A stretch of DNA of 60,854 bases from an uncultured Parabacteroides sp. (lineage in GTDB: Bacteria > Bacteroidota > Bacteroidia > Bacteroidales > Tannerellaceae), in NCBI GenBank assembly GCA_944325335.1, contig CALUZR010000016.1, positions 1-60,854 of the forward strand. Reading direction: 5' to 3'. Shown here piece by piece: positions 60,131 through 60,854 of the stretch. Positions within the stretch are counted from its first letter, which is position 1, and each line of letters begins with the position of its first letter. Below the pieces are notes generated by a model. That model was given only the letters and a program-made list of their open reading frames with translations. It searched no databases and was not told the origin of the DNA. Made by a program: the position numbers and the translations under genes.

Positions 60131-60160
60131 ATTTTAAACTTCATATATTAGATAAAGGCA

Positions 60161-60293
60161 TAAAATAAAAAAGCGTGGGAACTGTACCTCCCGCTTATCC
60201 CACATCCCAGGCCTTCGCATTGCCTATCAAGTAGGATAAGCAACGAAGAAAGCCCACGCCAATATTGTATATCAATGTCGCATACACTATATA
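60161..60293 (-). ncRNA. Structured RNA, 6S-like/Bacteroidales-1-like candidate
   Basis: On the minus strand GCGTGGG (60259-60253) pairs with CCCACGC (60179-60173), closing an 87-nt fold, and a T-run TTTTTTATTTT follows as in a terminator. Inside, CTTCG...CGAAG and TTGC...GCAA form a stem with a bulge, and an alternative GCTTATCC/GGATAAGC pairing is possible. TATGTTTC at 60307-60300 could be the -7 box, giving a transcript of about 130 nt. It codes for nothing plausible. The family name is from memory of shape only. Confidence 0.5.
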
Positions 60294-60307
60294 GCGCATG
60301 AAACATA

Positions 60308-60597
60308 CCAATACAAAAACACGTAGGCATCTACCGTTGCCTTATCTTCTACTTGAATCAAAGTTGCGAAGTTTGAAGCGAAGAAGACAAGACGTTTCAA
60401 GTAAACGCCATCTTATAAATATGTCCGCCCCCCTTTTGCAAGGAGACAGGGCAAAGGTACGAAACTTTATCCTAACAATTGCAAATATTTGGGGAAGAAT
60501 TTTACATTCAACTTCATTGGTCGCACGAACTGGACGGTGAAGCCGCCCAACTATGCTTGCCTTAGCAAAATAATTTGATAAAAATCTATTGGAATGC
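60308..60597. other. Intergenic, nothing recognised
   Basis: No gene, tRNA or clear hairpin is visible. The frame 60298-60540 on the plus strand reads as low-complexity basic sequence and is not convincing. Confidence 0.4.
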
Positions 60598-60627
60598 TTG
60601 TTTTTCCGGAATGAATCTGTATCTTTG
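60598..60627 (+). promoter_or_regulatory. Promoter of the gene leaving the window
   Basis: TTG at 60598-60600 and TATCTTTG at 60620-60627 are 19 nt apart, a good -33/-7 pair. Transcription would start near 60634 and run through the 41-nt repeats before the ATG at 60818. Confidence 0.65.
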
Positions 60628-60643
60628 CGATTGTCGAACCGGT

Positions 60644-60817
60644 TTCCGGGGGTTCGGAAATGCTAAAAAGGACGGTGAGACGGCTTCCGGAAGCCCGGAA
60701 ATAACACGCGGTTACAGGGTGTTAGTTCCGGGGGTTCGGAAATGCTAAAAAGGACGGTGAGACGGCTTCCGGGAGCCCGGAAATAACACGCGGTTACAGG
60801 GCGTTAGTTCCGGGATA
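60644..60817. repeat. 82-nt tandem repeat made of 41-nt half-units
   Basis: TTCCGG-type boxes start at 60644, 60685, 60726, 60767 and 60808, each 41 nt apart; the full unit of 82 nt repeats twice. TTCCGGGGGTTCGGAA and TTCCGGAAGCCCGGAA alternate. A TAACAC...GTGTTA dyad centred at 60713 lies midway between boxes centred at 60692.5 and 60733.5, so dyads there are 20.5 nt apart. The array occupies the leader of the next gene. Confidence 0.88.
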
Positions 60818-60854
60818 ATGGAAGAAACCAATCTAACGGAGAGATGGTTCCCTG
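60818..60854 (+). CDS. Start of a gene truncated by the window edge
   Basis: ATG 60818 opens a frame reading MEETNLTERWFP to the window end. It has an upstream promoter and repeat-containing leader. A UpxY/NusG-like antiterminator is one possibility (these often begin with a short tail and a Trp-containing first strand), but 12 residues are too few to decide. Confidence 0.5.
   Translation, partial: MEETNLTERWFP

Noticed and set aside
60298..60540. 80-residue plus-strand frame
   Set aside because: It has a basic, low-complexity translation, starts opposite the RNA promoter and has no family match that I can see.

Overview
This window is a chromosomal segment of a gut-type Bacteroidales, most like Parabacteroides or a close relative of the Tannerellaceae. 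The evidence is the gene content (pyruvate phosphate dikinase, serine palmitoyltransferase, DUF4290 and DUF4494 proteins, a FimA/Mfa-type fimbrial locus, BACON-M64 and GH84 secreted enzymes, alternative homoserine kinase) and Bacteroidetes promoters (-7 TAnnTTTG, -33 TTTG) with weak Shine-Dalgarno sites. The genus assignment is inference. No rRNA or tRNA gene was recognised.

Layout: 1-15.7 kb is mostly housekeeping (ppdK, Nudix, PepO, a membrane/cytidylate-kinase fusion, three membrane-sugar glycosyltransferases, phoH, purC, menG, aroE, a TRIC channel). 15.8-22.8 kb is an accessory fimbrial locus: an Mfa2/FimB-like anchor gene broken by a poly-C tract, three fimbrillin lipoproteins, a KilA-N remnant, a VapD-type toxin-antitoxin pair and an HU-like DNA-binding protein. 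22.8-27.4 kb carries threonine and serine catabolism (tdh/kbl, sdaA) and a PHP phosphatase. 27.5-30.3 kb is a compact SDR / old-yellow-enzyme / steroid 5-alpha-reductase operon that matches the gut bile-acid pathway to isoallolithocholate. 30.6-45 kb holds housekeeping and envelope genes (rseP, dxr, M23, rimM, murA) and the sphingolipid pair lipid kinase / spt. 44.9-47.9 kb is a TetR-KASIII-FabG-RluA operon. 48.4-53.4 kb is the threonine operon thrA-apgM-thrC. 53.8-57.6 kb holds an acyltransferase and a GH84 hexosaminidase. The AT-rich right end has an AbiEii-type toxin-antitoxin islet between direct repeats, gene fragments, a structured RNA and a partial gene.

The most unusual signal is not a gene. 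At least ten intergenic gaps hold short tandem arrays whose repeated elements, often perfect palindromes, are spaced by about two helical turns (21-24 nt) or twice that (41-42 nt). The sequences differ between most loci while the spacing is nearly constant. One 88-bp four-palindrome element is present twice, 31 kb apart, with a compensatory base change.
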